Shown: positions 16,522-27,054, numbered from the stretch's first letter. The stretch: DNA of 64,000 nucleotides from Oxalobacteraceae bacterium (GCA_947448025.1 CANFLV010000008.1:80165-144164); one strand, 5' to 3'. Program-made: numbers and translations. Notes: generated from the letters alone by a model not told the origin.

Positions 16522-18518
16522 TATGCGGCCGATGCTGATCGCTGCGCGGCAAAATCGACAAAATACGCGAGGCTCTCGGGATTACTCATCGCATCGCGAT
16601 TACCGATTTTTTCGATCGCCATGCCGAGCAGGAGCTTCTTCACGGGCAGTTCCATCTTCTTGCCGGTGAGGGTACGCGGAACGCCCGGCACGACAAATAT
16701 CGCATCGGGGACATGACGGGCCGACAGCGCGCTGCGGATTTTGTCGCGGATTTCTTGTGTCAATTTCTCGTCCAGCACAAGACCTTCACGCAGTACTAAA
16801 AACAGCGGCATGTACGAAGGCCGACCGAGATATTCGAGGTCGACCACGAGGCTGTCCAGCACCTGCGGAAAATCTTCGACCACGCGGTAAATCTCACTCG
16901 TCCCCATGCGGATGCCATGACGATTGATCGTCGTGTCCGAGCGGCCGTATATCACCGCGCCGCCGTGTTCGGTAAAACGGATCCAGTCGCCGTGACGCCA
17001 GACGCCGGGGTAGGTATCGAAATAACTTTCGCGGTAGCGTTTGCCGTCGCTGTCATTCCAGAAATACAGCGGCATGGTCGGCATCGGTTTGGTGACCACC
17101 AGCTCACCGACGACATTGTCCAGCGCTTGGCCGGCTTCATCGAACGCCTGCACAGCCACGCCGAGGCAGCGGCATTGCATTTCGCCCGCGTACAGTGGCA
17201 GCAGCGGACAGGCGCCGACAAAAGCGGCGACGATATCTGTGCCGCCGCTGATCGAGGCGAGGAAAATGTCGCTGCCGACCTGATCGAAAATCCAGGCATG
17301 CGCTTCCGCTGACAGGGGCGAGCCGGTCGAGCCGACGCTCTTGAGGTGGCTTAAGTCGTAGCGCGCTGATGGCGTGACATCGGCCTTCATGCAATTTCCG
17401 AAATAAGCGGCGCCGGCACCGAAGAAGCTGAGCTGCGTCTCTTCGGCAAACTGCCACAGCGTGCCCAGATCAGGATAGCCGGGATTGCCGTCATAAATGC
17501 AGATCGTCGCGCCCACCAGCAAGCCCGTGATCTGTGAATTCCACATTACCCAGCCCGTCGTCGAGAACCACAGGAAGCGATCACGCGGACCAAGGTCGAG
17601 ATGCAGCGCATGGCCTTTCAGACTTTCGAGTAGTGTCCCACCCTGGCCATGCACGATCGGTTTGGGCATGCCAGTCGTACCTGACGAATATAAAATCCAC
17701 AGCGGATGATCGAAGGGTAGCGCCGCGAATGTCATGGGCGCGCCGAGGTCTTGCACGAGGCTGTCCCAAGCGTGTGCATCGCTGAGTTCGGCTTGCGGAT
17801 TCAGGTAGGGCAGCAGCACGGTATGCGTGAGGCTAGGGAGTTCTGCACGCATGGTCTCGACTACGGCCAGCCGGTCGAAATCCTTGCCGCCATAGCGATA
17901 GCCGTCAGCCGCGATCAACACCTTAGGCGCGATCTGGCGGAAGCGGTCGAGTACGCTCGCCGGCCCCATGTCGGGCGAGCAGCTGGACCAGATCGCACCG
18001 ATGCTCGCGCAGGCATAAAACGCGACCACGGTTTCCGGAATATTCGGCAGATAAGCCGCGACCCGGTCGCCAGGGACGACGCCCATGCCGCGCAAGGCTT
18101 GCGCGACGCTGGCGATTTGCTGCTGCAGTGCGCGCCAGGACAGCGTCACTTCTGCGCGCGTTTCAGACTTAGCAATAATCGCCGCTTTGTCGGCGTCAGC
18201 AGCGGCAGTATTGAAGCGGAACAGCTGCTCGGTCAGGTTCAAGGTTGAGCCGGCAAACCATGTTGCGCCCGGCATCTTGTGCGCATCGAGCACCTGCGTG
18301 TAGGGCGTAGTGCTACGCACATCAAAATATTCCCAGATCGAGGCCCAGAAATCTTCCAGATGCGCCACTGACCATGACCATAGTGCATCGTAGTCGTCAA
18401 ACTGCAAACCCTTGTGCTCCTTGAGCCAGCACTGGTAATCCTGCATGCGGCTGTCGGCAATGCGCGCCGGGCTTGGCGTCCATAAGGGTGTAGCTAAGGT
18501 CGTGCTGCCTGCGGTCAT
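16521..18518 (-). CDS. acetoacetyl-CoA synthetase
   Basis: Start MTAGSTTLATPLWTPSPARIADSRMQDYQCWL; WSVAHLEDFWASIWEYFDV, LWILYSSGTTGMPKPIVHGQGG, WFSTTGWVMWN, GRSDTTINRHGIRMGTSEIYRVVE. Confidence 0.9.
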   Translation of the reverse strand: MTAGSTTLATPLWTPSPARIADSRMQDYQCWLKEHKGLQFDDYDALWSWSVAHLEDFWASIWEYFDVRSTTPYTQVLDAHKMPGATWFAGSTLNLTEQLFRFNTAAADADKAAIIAKSETRAEVTLSWRALQQQIASVAQALRGMGVVPGDRVAAYLPNIPETVVAFYACASIGAIWSSCSPDMGPASVLDRFRQIAPKVLIAADGYRYGGKDFDRLAVVETMRAELPSLTHTVLLPYLNPQAELSDAHAWDSLVQDLGAPMTFAALPFDHPLWILYSSGTTGMPKPIVHGQGGTLLESLKGHALHLDLGPRDRFLWFSTTGWVMWNSQITGLLVGATICIYDGNPGYPDLGTLWQFAEETQLSFFGAGAAYFGNCMKADVTPSARYDLSHLKSVGSTGSPLSAEAHAWIFDQVGSDIFLASISGGTDIVAAFVGACPLLPLYAGEMQCRCLGVAVQAFDEAGQALDNVVGELVVTKPMPTMPLYFWNDSDGKRYRESYFDTYPGVWRHGDWIRFTEHGGAVIYGRSDTTINRHGIRMGTSEIYRVVEDFPQVLDSLVVDLEYLGRPSYMPLFLVLREGLVLDEKLTQEIRDKIRSALSARHVPDAIFVVPGVPRTLTGKKMELPVKKLLLGMAIEKIGNRDAMSNPESLAYFVDFAAQRSASAA

Positions 18519-18812
18519 GCGTGTTCTCCTGGCGCTGTTTTGATTTCGGTGGCCTGTCATGCGGGGCTAACTATACCGTTTCCTTGCATCACTGAATACA
18601 TTGCTGCGGGTATTGCCAAGTCACCTTGTTTTTACGGCAGCACCCAATCCTCCTTCCCCATAAACTCAATTAAAGTGGTTTGAAATCATCGCTTTTCAGC
18701 GCATTCAGGGGCGAGGTCGCAGCTGCGCGTCATCAATTGGTGAGGCATAATCTCGTGACGGCTGACCGCGGAAGCGGCTTGGCAATCCTGAAAAAATTGA
18801 TCTGGGAATTTT

Positions 18813-20864
18813 GTGATTCAGCCATTAAAAAAAACATTTGTCAGTACGCTCACCGGACTCTGCCTTGCATTGGCCGGCGCCACTCCAGCACTGGCACAGA
18901 CAGGTTCGCCGGGCTCGGGGATCGACCGTAGTCAATTCGATACTACTGTGCGTGCGCAGGATGATTTCAACCAGTATGTCAGTGGCACCTGGTACAAAAA
19001 TACGGAAATCCCGGCCGACAAATCTAGCTGGGGAAGTTTCGAAATCCTGCATGAAATGACGCAGGCGCAATTGCGCGAGATCGTTGAGGCGGCGGCGAAA
19101 ACGCCTGCCAAGCCCGGCAGTGAGGCGCAAAAGATTGGCGACCTTTACGCCAGCTTCATGGACGACAAGACGCGCGAAGCACTGGGTGTAAAGCCGATCG
19201 CAAAGGAAATGGCGCGTATCGCGGCGCTCAAGAACAAGAAGCAGATCCCGTCACTGATCGCGCATCTGAATCATATCGGCGTGATCGCTCCCTATGATTT
19301 GCAAATCCATCAGGATGCAAAGGACGCGACGCGATACATCGCCGACGTCGTACAAAGCGGTCTCGGTTTGCCCGACCGCGATTACTACCTCAACGACGAT
19401 GATGCCAAGCTGCTCGACATGCGCGGCAAATACCAGGCACACATCGAAGCGATGTTGGCGATGTACGGCGACAAGGACGCCGCACAAAGCGCGAAAGATA
19501 TCCTTGCGCTTGAAACGGCGCTGGCAAAAGTGCAATGGACGAATGTCGAGAATCGCGATCGCGTCAAGGCCTATAACCCCGTCAAACTCAGCAAGCTCAA
19601 TGCCCTCACACCCGGCTATGACTGGAAATCGTATCTGGCGGACGCCGGCGTGGCCGGCAGGATTTCCTTTCTTGTCGTTAGTCAGCCCAGCTATTTCAGC
19701 GGTTTCAATGAAGTCCTGAAGGCGACGCCGCTGGCGACTTGGAAGACTTACTTTCGCTGGCATTTGCTGGCATCCGCCTCGCCTTTCCTGTCGCAAGCCT
19801 GGGTCGACCAGCGCTTTAAGTTTTCGGGCACGGCCTTGCGCGGCATACCGGAAAACCGGCCAGCATGGCAGCGTGCGATGCAACTTGAAGATGCTGCACT
19901 CGGTGAAGCGCTCGGGAAGCTCTATGTTGAGCGCCATTTCCCGGCTGAGAACAAGGTGCGCATGGAGCAAATGGTCGCGAATCTGCTGCAGGCCTTCAAA
20001 CAGGGCATCGCTGCGCTGGACTGGATGAGTCCGCAGACGAAAAAGGAAGCGCAGGCAAAGCTGGCGACCTTCATGCCGAAGATCGGCTATCCGAAAAGAT
20101 GGCGCGACTATTCCGCGCTGCAGATCAAGCGCGATGATTTATTCGGTAATGTCATGCGTGCCAACACCTTCGAGCAAAAGCGCAACGTCGCCAAGCTTGG
20201 CAAACCGATTGATCGCGAAGAGTGGGGCATGCCGCCGCAAATGGTCAATGCTTACTACAATCCCGAGCTGAATGAAATCGTCTTTCCGGCAGCGATACTC
20301 CAGCCGCCTTTCTTCGATGCGAAAGCGGATGATGCCGTCAACTATGGCGCCATCGGTGCCACGATCGGCCATGAAATCAGCCATGGCTTTGATGACGAGG
20401 GCAGCGCATATGATGGCTTGGGCAATTTGCGCGACTGGTGGAGCAAGGCTGATCATGAGCGCTTCGCCGCAAAGACGGCGTCGCTGGTCACGCAATACAA
20501 TGCCTACAGCCCGGTGCCCGGCTTCAAGGTTAACGGCGAGTTGACGCTCGGTGAAAACATTGCCGATAACTCGGGCTTGGCCGTCGCCTTCAAGGCCTAT
20601 TTGCTGTCTCTGGGCGGCAAGCCCGCGCCTGTGATCGATGGCTTCGGTGGCGAGCAGCGTTTCTATATCGGCTTTAGCCAGGTATGGCGCTCGAAGATGC
20701 GCGATGCGCAGACGATCGTCTATCTCAAATCCGATCCGCATACACCGGACCAGTTCCGTATTCTTGGCACACTGGTGAACCAGCCTGATTTTTATCGCGT
20801 CTTTGATGTCAAACCCGGCGACAAAATGTATGTCGCACCGGAGCAGCGCGTGATCATCTGGTAA
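18813..20864 (+). CDS. M13 family metallopeptidase (PepO/neprilysin-like), secreted
   Basis: Signal peptide; GATIGHEISHGFDDEGSAYD (HExxH), GENIADNSGLAVAFKAY, QVWRSKMRD. Confidence 0.93.
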   Translation: MIQPLKKTFVSTLTGLCLALAGATPALAQTGSPGSGIDRSQFDTTVRAQDDFNQYVSGTWYKNTEIPADKSSWGSFEILHEMTQAQLREIVEAAAKTPAKPGSEAQKIGDLYASFMDDKTREALGVKPIAKEMARIAALKNKKQIPSLIAHLNHIGVIAPYDLQIHQDAKDATRYIADVVQSGLGLPDRDYYLNDDDAKLLDMRGKYQAHIEAMLAMYGDKDAAQSAKDILALETALAKVQWTNVENRDRVKAYNPVKLSKLNALTPGYDWKSYLADAGVAGRISFLVVSQPSYFSGFNEVLKATPLATWKTYFRWHLLASASPFLSQAWVDQRFKFSGTALRGIPENRPAWQRAMQLEDAALGEALGKLYVERHFPAENKVRMEQMVANLLQAFKQGIAALDWMSPQTKKEAQAKLATFMPKIGYPKRWRDYSALQIKRDDLFGNVMRANTFEQKRNVAKLGKPIDREEWGMPPQMVNAYYNPELNEIVFPAAILQPPFFDAKADDAVNYGAIGATIGHEISHGFDDEGSAYDGLGNLRDWWSKADHERFAAKTASLVTQYNAYSPVPGFKVNGELTLGENIADNSGLAVAFKAYLLSLGGKPAPVIDGFGGEQRFYIGFSQVWRSKMRDAQTIVYLKSDPHTPDQFRILGTLVNQPDFYRVFDVKPGDKMYVAPEQRVIIW

Positions 20865-20886
20865 GTTCAAACGACTTGTAAAGTAT

Positions 20887-20914
20887 AACGGGCGCTGCGG
20901 CGCCCGTTATTATT
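20887..20914 (+). terminator. probable terminator hairpin after the M13 peptidase gene
   Basis: AACGGGCGctgcggCGCCCGTT followed by ATTATTT (imperfect T tract). Confidence 0.5.
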
Positions 20915-20999
20915 TGTATCGGCCAAATTGTATCGGCTGAAACACAGTAAAATCACAAGTCACCAGACGGCTTATGCAGTGTTCAAAAAGGATTTCCCC

Positions 21000-21797
21000 G
21001 TGTGGCTTCGTACCAGCTGTGAGCTCAGTTTCAATATCGAATACCCGACGCCCTTCATCCTGATGCTGCGACCGCGTAGCGGCCCGCATCAATGGGTCGC
21101 GCGCGAGACCTACAACATGGCGCCCTTTGTCCCTGTGGTCGAATACACCGATAGCTATGGCAATCTGTGCCAGCGCCTGACTGCGCCGGCCGGTCTCTTT
21201 TCGATCAGTACCTCGGCTGATGTACAGACCGAGGATGAGCTCGCTGTCGCCCCCGGTGCGCCGTTTGCGCCAGTGCAGAGCCTGCCGGATGAAGTCCTGA
21301 CCTACCTGCTGCCGACGCGCTATTGCGAATCCGATCAGTTTCAGAATATGGCTTGGGACATCGTTGGTGATGCTGCGCCCGGCTACGATCAGGTCGCCTG
21401 CATTGTGGCGTGGATCCGCGCCAACGTGCAGTTCAATTCCGACTCGCCGCATTTCCAGATTTCCGCCGTCGCCGTGAACCAGCAGCGTGAAGGTGTGTGC
21501 CGCGACCTCGCGCATTTCGGCATCGCCCTGTGCCGCGCCTTGTGCATTCCGGCGCGTATGGTGGTCGGCTATCTGTTTGGTTTGCAGCCCATGGATTTCC
21601 ATGCATGGTTCGAGGTCTATGTCGGCGGTCGCTGGTATGGTTTCGATGCGACTCAGGATGCCGCCCGCGGTGGACGCGTCGCGGTGGCTTACGGTCATGA
21701 TGCGGCGAACGTGGCAATTTTCACGCAATTCGGCCTGGCGCTGAGTCCGACGCACATGCGCGCCGATGTCAAACGCATTCGGGCTCCGCGCGCATGA
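21000..21797 (+). CDS. transglutaminase-like (cysteine protease fold) family protein
   Basis: GTG start at 21000 gives VWLRTSCELSFNIEYPTPFILMLRPRSG; catalytic-type motifs REGVCRDLAHFGIALCRALCIPARMVVGY, DFHAWFEVYVGGRWYGFDATQD. Confidence 0.82.
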   Translation: MWLRTSCELSFNIEYPTPFILMLRPRSGPHQWVARETYNMAPFVPVVEYTDSYGNLCQRLTAPAGLFSISTSADVQTEDELAVAPGAPFAPVQSLPDEVLTYLLPTRYCESDQFQNMAWDIVGDAAPGYDQVACIVAWIRANVQFNSDSPHFQISAVAVNQQREGVCRDLAHFGIALCRALCIPARMVVGYLFGLQPMDFHAWFEVYVGGRWYGFDATQDAARGGRVAVAYGHDAANVAIFTQFGLALSPTHMRADVKRIRAPRA

Positions 21798-22324
21798 GTG
21801 CACCCGCATTGAAATATCTGGCCGCCTATCCCGAGCAGCTGCAGGCGCAGGTCGCCGGTTTGCTCGAGCAAGGCAAGCTGGCCGAAGTCCTGCTGAAAAA
21901 ATACCCGGTCGCGCATGAGGTGCGTACCGATCGCGCGCTGTATCAATATGTGCTCGACCTTAAAGCCGAATACCTGCGCTCGTCGGATCCCGTCAGCAAG
22001 GTCGTCTTCGACAGCAAGCTGCATGTGATCAAGCATGCGCTCGGCACGCACACCTTCATCTCGCGCGTACAGGGCAACAAGCTCAAGACCAAGAATGAAA
22101 TCCGCATTTCGTCGCTATTCCGTGAAGTGCCGCTGGCCTTCCTGAGCATGATCACCGTGCATGAACTCGCGCACATCCGCGAGAAGGAACACGACAAGGC
22201 CTTCTACAAGCTGTGCACTTACATGGAGCCGGCGTATCACCAGATCGAGTTCGATGTGCGTATGTATCTCACGTATCTGGATGCGGCCGGCAGTGGTTTG
22301 TGGCGTGGCGCGGTGGCGGACTAA
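21794..22324 (+). CDS. YgjP-like (DUF45) zinc metallopeptidase
   Basis: ITVHELAHIREKEHDKAFYKLCTYMEPAYHQIEFDVRMYL: HExxH-like HELAH plus downstream conserved region; overlaps the upstream gene by 4 bp. Confidence 0.78.
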   Translation: MSAPALKYLAAYPEQLQAQVAGLLEQGKLAEVLLKKYPVAHEVRTDRALYQYVLDLKAEYLRSSDPVSKVVFDSKLHVIKHALGTHTFISRVQGNKLKTKNEIRISSLFREVPLAFLSMITVHELAHIREKEHDKAFYKLCTYMEPAYHQIEFDVRMYLTYLDAAGSGLWRGAVAD

Positions 22325-22446
22325 GGCCCATTAGCTAGCGTTCGGCGGCTTGCCTCAGAAACGTCGTAGTAAAGAGTCAAGCATGGGTCGGGGGACTTTT
22401 GGCCGTGCCGCGCTGTGCTAAACTTCCCGACACAGGAGAACGAGGC

Positions 22447-22698
22447 ATGTCATCCATTACTTTCGATACGCACAAATTCGTCAAGCAGCTTCAGGTCGCG
22501 GGGTTTCCGCAGGCACAAGCCGAAGCGGTCGTTGATGCGGTCGTAAATTCGCAAGAGTCGGCGGAATTAGTTAGCAAGAAAGATTTGCAGATCGAGCTAG
22601 CCCCGGTAAGGACTGATTTGACCTTGCTCAAATGGATGATGGGCATCTTGCTTGCAGGCGTTATTTCCTTGGTCATGAAGGCATTTCTGCAAGGCTAA
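22447..22698 (+). CDS. small DUF1640-like coiled-coil protein with C-terminal TM segment
   Basis: MSSITFDTHKFVKQLQVAGFPQAQAEAVVDAVVNSQESAELVSKKDLQIELAPVRTDLTLLKWMMGILLAGVISLVMKAFLQG. Confidence 0.65.
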   Translation: MSSITFDTHKFVKQLQVAGFPQAQAEAVVDAVVNSQESAELVSKKDLQIELAPVRTDLTLLKWMMGILLAGVISLVMKAFLQG

Positions 22699-22766
22699 GC
22701 AAGCACAAGTAATCCAGCTTCAGCGCCAGCGCCTCACTTTTCAGCGGGGCGTTTTTGCATCTGTGC

Positions 22767-24473
22767 TCATGGCTTTGCTTGCTCCGCCGCCGTTCGCATC
22801 GCCTCCAGTGTCATCCCCGGCGTAATCAGATTACCGTCGTAACGCAATTCAATCAGCGCCGGCAAACCGGTCGCATCGATGTGCGCTAAAGCGCGTGCCA
22901 GCGCCGCCGGAAATTCCCCGGTCGCACTCACCACTTCACCGAACGCACCATAGGCGCGCGCCAGGGCCGCGAAATCGGGATTGTGCAAGGCCGTGCCCGA
23001 TATGCGCGCCGGATATGTCTTTTCCTGATGCATGCGGATCGTGCCGAACATGCTGTTATTGAACACGATGAACAAGCCGCCGGCGCGATATTGCACGGCC
23101 GTTGCCAGCTCTTGACCATTCATCATGAAGTCGCCATCGCCGGCAAAATTGAGCACCATGCGCTGCGGCGCGATGATCTTGGCGGCGATCGCTGTCGGCA
23201 CGCCATAACCCATCGCGCCTGAGCTCGGCGCGAGCTGAGTGCGCAATTCCGTGTGTTGGTCACCATACAGCCAGTAGCGATGCGCCCAAGTCGCAAAATT
23301 GCCGGCGCCATTTGTCAGGATGGTATCTGTGGGTAGCGCCGCTTTCAGGTCTTGCACGACCCGCCATAAATTCAGCGGCGCCTGCGTCTGCGCAAAAATT
23401 GCCGGCTCCGTCTGCCATGCCTCGAACTCGGCACGGGCGGCAGTCACGCTGTCTTGCCATGATGTCGCATCGACCACCGGCATGGCGACCAGCGCAGCGC
23501 ACATCTCTGCCATGCCGCTATTGATCATCAGATCCGCCTGATACACGCGGCCCAGCTCTTCGGCGCCGCTATGGATGTGCACCAGCGCCTGCCTTGGTCG
23601 CGGCGCCTGCAGCAGGGTATAGCCGCCGGTGGTCATTTCACCAAGGCGCGCACCGATGGCGATAATCAGGTCGGCATCCTGAATGCGTTTAGCGAGTTTG
23701 GGATTGATGCCGATGCCGACGTCGCCGATGTAATGCGCATGGCGATTATCAAATAGGTCCTGAAAGCGGAAGGCACAGGCAACGGGCAAATGATTCGCTT
23801 CTACAAAGCGGCGCAGGTCGGCGCAGGCGCTGCGGCGCCAGCCACCGCCGCCGAGCAGCACGAGCGGGCGTTCGGCTTGCGCGAGCAGGGCGCGCAATGC
23901 TGCCATCTGCGCGGCAGATGGTGAGGCCTGCACCGGCTTGTAGCGACGCCCGTCGGCGACGCTGGCGACGGCTTCCAGCATATCTTCCGGCAGCGCCAGC
24001 ACGACTGGTCCCGGACGTCCGCTGGTGGCGACTTGAAACGCGCGCGCGACGTATTCGGGGATGCGTTCGGCGCGGTCGATTTGCGCGACCCATTTGCACA
24101 TCGGCCCGAACATGCGCCGGTAATCCATTTCCTGGAAGGCTTCGCGCTCGACGAAGTCATTGCCGACCTGGCCGACGAACAGGATCATCGGTGTTGAATC
24201 CTGGAAGGCCGTATGCACGCCAATGGCCGCATTCGTCGCGCCCGGCCCGCGCGTGACGAAGCAGATGCCGGGTTTGCCGGTCAGCTTGCCATAGGCTTCG
24301 GCCATGAATGCCGCGCCGCCTTCCTGGCGATTCGTGATGAAGCGGGTGCCGGAATCAATCAGCGCATCAAGTACGGCAAGATAGCTTTCGCCGGGAACGC
24401 CGAATGCAATGTCGGCACCATGGGTTTGCAAGGCATCGACGAGGATTTGGCCACCGCTACGGGGTTTCAACAT
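22767..24473 (-). CDS. thiamine pyrophosphate-dependent enzyme (acetolactate synthase-like)
   Basis: Start at MLKPRSGGQILVDALQTHGADIAFGVPGESYLAVLDAL; GKPGICFVTRGPGATNAAIGVHTAFQDSTPMILF; GDGDFMMNGQELATAVQY (TPP motif). Confidence 0.88.
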   Translation of the reverse strand: MLKPRSGGQILVDALQTHGADIAFGVPGESYLAVLDALIDSGTRFITNRQEGGAAFMAEAYGKLTGKPGICFVTRGPGATNAAIGVHTAFQDSTPMILFVGQVGNDFVEREAFQEMDYRRMFGPMCKWVAQIDRAERIPEYVARAFQVATSGRPGPVVLALPEDMLEAVASVADGRRYKPVQASPSAAQMAALRALLAQAERPLVLLGGGGWRRSACADLRRFVEANHLPVACAFRFQDLFDNRHAHYIGDVGIGINPKLAKRIQDADLIIAIGARLGEMTTGGYTLLQAPRPRQALVHIHSGAEELGRVYQADLMINSGMAEMCAALVAMPVVDATSWQDSVTAARAEFEAWQTEPAIFAQTQAPLNLWRVVQDLKAALPTDTILTNGAGNFATWAHRYWLYGDQHTELRTQLAPSSGAMGYGVPTAIAAKIIAPQRMVLNFAGDGDFMMNGQELATAVQYRAGGLFIVFNNSMFGTIRMHQEKTYPARISGTALHNPDFAALARAYGAFGEVVSATGEFPAALARALAHIDATGLPALIELRYDGNLITPGMTLEAMRTAAEQAKP

Positions 24474-24578
24474 GGTCTTCGCCTTGAGTAATTTGCACAG
24501 CAATAACTTAGCAGAAAACACCGGGCTTTTTACGATGCCACGTACTTGGCTTGCGCAAGGTCGGCTACAATGGCGCCC

Positions 24579-24921
24579 GAAGCAGGCCAGACAGTCGCTG
24601 GTGATCCGTCAAACGGTCACGGGAGGAAGGTCCGGACTCCATAGAGCAGGGTGACGGTTAACGGCCGTCCGCCGAAACTCACAGGCGCAAGTTTGTGTAT
24701 AAGGCGAGGAACAGGGCCACAGAGACGAGCGTATTCAGTTACGGTGAAACGCGGTAACCTCCACTCGGAGCAATTCCAAATAGGCACGCGTTGATGTTGC
24801 TCGCGGAGCGTGCGGGTAGGAAGCTTGAGCCGTGCAGTAATGCACGGCCTAGAGGAATGGCTGTCATAGCGCAAAGGTTCGCCGGCGCGCCGTAACAAAA
24901 TCCGGCCTATCGGCCTGCTTC
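24579..24921 (+). ncRNA. rnpB: RNase P RNA (bacterial class A)
   Basis: GAAGCAGGCCAGACAGTCGC start, GGGAGGAAGGTCCGGACTCCATAGAGCAGGGTG conserved core, GAGGAACAGGGCCACAGAGACGAG, ...AGAGGAATGGCTGTCATAGCGC...ACAAAATCCGGCCTATCGGCCTGCTTC end. Confidence 0.96.
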
Positions 24922-25246
24922 ACTTAATTCAATCCCAAGGCCGCTGCCTGCGCGGTGGCCTTGTCATCAATTTTCCCTCCCGCTTGAACTAAATGGCCTC
25001 TTGGCCAGCGCAGCCTTCCTTCGCCAACACCACAAGCAACAAGCAAAACCACTGCGCCCATTATTTTGCAGATACCCGCAAATAATTTTCCGACACCAAA
25101 CCCATGTGAACAGCTGAAGTGCCACTTGCAATGTAATCGCTAAGTGTCTAATTCAATGCAGTTTTCCATCGCAATGTCGCATGAATGAGTTGCGCTAAGT
25201 CATTGACTTCATTGGAAAAAACACGATTTCGACAATCGAATATTAC

Positions 25247-25275
25247 TTGACCGCAAATTGCACTTCCTCTAAAGT
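25247..25275 (+). promoter_or_regulatory. candidate sigma-70 promoter of mraZ/dcw cluster
   Basis: TTGACC (25247..25252), 17-nt spacer, TAAAGT (25270..25275). Confidence 0.55.
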
Positions 25276-25308
25276 GGGCATTAGTGTGAAAAAGTGTATT
25301 TTTGTGGG
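25274..25308 (+). promoter_or_regulatory. MraZ-type binding boxes: four GTGNN repeats with 10-bp phasing
   Basis: GTGGG-N5-GTGTG-N5-GTGTA-N5-GTGGG at 25274, 25284, 25294 and 25304, ahead of mraZ. Confidence 0.75.
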
Positions 25309-25378
25309 TTTTTTGAAGTGAAAAAACCTTGGCTTTTTTACAATTGTTCGCATCAATTCATCATCAAAAAGGCACAAG

Positions 25379-25807
25379 GTGTTTCAAGGCGCTTCTTCAC
25401 TCAACCTCGATGCAAAAGGGCGGATGTCCATCCCCGCCCGGCATCGTGACGCGCTGATCGTTCAGTGCGAAGGTCGCGTGACGCTCACGAAGCACCCGCA
25501 TGGTTGCCTGCTGTTCTTTCCGCGTCCTGTCTGGGAAACCCATCGTGAGCAAATTGCCGCCTGGCCGATGTCGGCGCGCGCATGGCAGCGTATTTTCCTG
25601 GGTAATGCTGTCGATGTTGAGCTCGATGGTGCCGGACGCATCCTGGTCGCGCCGGAATTGCGCGCAGCAGCAGGTTTGTCAAAAGAAGTGATGTTGCTCG
25701 GTATGGGCAGTCATTTCGAAATCTGGGATGCGGCCAAGCTGGCCGAAAACGAGTCGCAGGCGGTTGAAAGCGGCATGCCTGATGTATTGAACAATTTTTC
25801 TTTCTGA
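25379..25807 (+). CDS. mraZ: transcriptional regulator MraZ
   Basis: [25 protein letters not shown]...[16 protein letters not shown]; first gene of dcw cluster; GTG start. Confidence 0.96.
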   Translation: MFQGASSLNLDAKGRMSIPARHRDALIVQCEGRVTLTKHPHGCLLFFPRPVWETHREQIAAWPMSARAWQRIFLGNAVDVELDGAGRILVAPELRAAAGLSKEVMLLGMGSHFEIWDAAKLAENESQAVESGMPDVLNNFSF

Positions 25808-25813
25808 GCAGTG

Positions 25814-26785
25814 ATGACTTTAGACGTAGTGGCCGAATTCCAGCACCGTACCGTGCTGCTGGACGAAGCGATCGAAGCGCTGGCGCTCGATGGTGTGCGT
25901 GCTGACGGCGTGTATGTCGACGGCACCTTCGGTCGCGGCGGGCATAGCCGCAAACTGCTGGAGCAGCTCGGACCGAACGGTCGGCTGATCGCGTTTGACA
26001 AGGATTTGACGGCGATCGCGAATGCACAAACGATCACAGATCCGCGCTTTGAAATCGTGCATGAAAGTTTTGCAACCCTGGGCGCCACGTTGGCAGCGCG
26101 CGGCATCACCCAGGTCGATGGCGTGCTGCTGGACTTGGGCATCTCATCACCACAGGTCGACGATGCCTCGCGCGGATTCAGCTTCCGTGCCGACGGTCCG
26201 CTCGACATGCGCATGGACACGACCCGCGGCCTGTCGGCAGCGGAATGGCTGGCCACAGAAACCGCAGAAATACTCGAGAAAGTGATAAGGAATTATGGGG
26301 AAGAACGGTTTGCTTTTCAGATTGCAAAGGCGATTGTTGCTCGCCGGGCAGTCGAGCCAATTTCAAGCACACGACAGCTTGCCGCGATCGTGGCATCCAC
26401 AGTCAAAACCCGCGAAAAAGGCAAGGACCCGGCCACTCGTACCTTTCAGGCTATCCGGATTTTCATCAATCAGGAGCTTGAAGAACTCGAAGTGACGCTG
26501 GCGCAGGCTTACGCACATCTGGCGCCGCAGGGCAGGCTCGTGGTGATCAGTTTTCATTCGCTGGAAGATCGCATGGTCAAACAGTTCATGGCGTCCAAGG
26601 CGAATGTGCCGCAGCCGGACCGCCGCCTGCCGATACGCGCCGTCGATTTGCCGCAAGCTGAAATGAAACTACTGCTCAAGATGAAACCCTCCGACGCTGA
26701 AATCACCGCCAATCCGCGCTCCCGTTCTGCGGTCATGCGCGTGGCTGCGCGTCTGCCGGCACCTGCGTCCCAAGGTGGCATATGA
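25814..26785 (+). CDS. rsmH: 16S rRNA (cytosine1402-N4)-methyltransferase RsmH (MraW)
   Basis: [65 protein letters not shown]. Confidence 0.97.
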   Translation: MTLDVVAEFQHRTVLLDEAIEALALDGVRADGVYVDGTFGRGGHSRKLLEQLGPNGRLIAFDKDLTAIANAQTITDPRFEIVHESFATLGATLAARGITQVDGVLLDLGISSPQVDDASRGFSFRADGPLDMRMDTTRGLSAAEWLATETAEILEKVIRNYGEERFAFQIAKAIVARRAVEPISSTRQLAAIVASTVKTREKGKDPATRTFQAIRIFINQELEELEVTLAQAYAHLAPQGRLVVISFHSLEDRMVKQFMASKANVPQPDRRLPIRAVDLPQAEMKLLLKMKPSDAEITANPRSRSAVMRVAARLPAPASQGGI

Positions 26786-27054
26786 GCGGGCGTATCAATT
26801 TTGTCTTCACCGTCATCCTCATGGCCTGCGCCTTGTCGCTCGTGAACGCGCAAGCCCAGGCGCGTCGATTGTTCATCGAACTCGAGCGCGCCCAATCTGC
26901 AGCGCGCCACCTTGACGTGGAATGGGCCCAGCTGCAGCTCGACCAGTCGACCCTGGGCAAACATGCACGTATCGAAGAGAATGCCCGGCGCGACCTGAAA
27001 ATGGTGCCGCTGACAGCAAACCGTACGCAATACCTGTCCGAAGGGGGCAAATAA
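26782..27054 (+). CDS. ftsL: cell division protein FtsL
   Basis: Small single-TM protein with coiled coil between rsmH and ftsI. Confidence 0.92.
   Translation: MSGRINFVFTVILMACALSLVNAQAQARRLFIELERAQSAARHLDVEWAQLQLDQSTLGKHARIEENARRDLKMVPLTANRTQYLSEGGK

Noticed and set aside
22716-22750. Weak GC hairpin with T5 after the DUF1640 gene
   Set aside because: Stem CGCCTC...GGGGCG is imperfect and short; insufficient to call a terminator.
24937-24962. AAGGCC...GGCCTT hairpin downstream of rnpB as a terminator
   Set aside because: Plausible stem but the following sequence (GTCATCAATTTT) is not a convincing T tract, so it was not listed as a feature.
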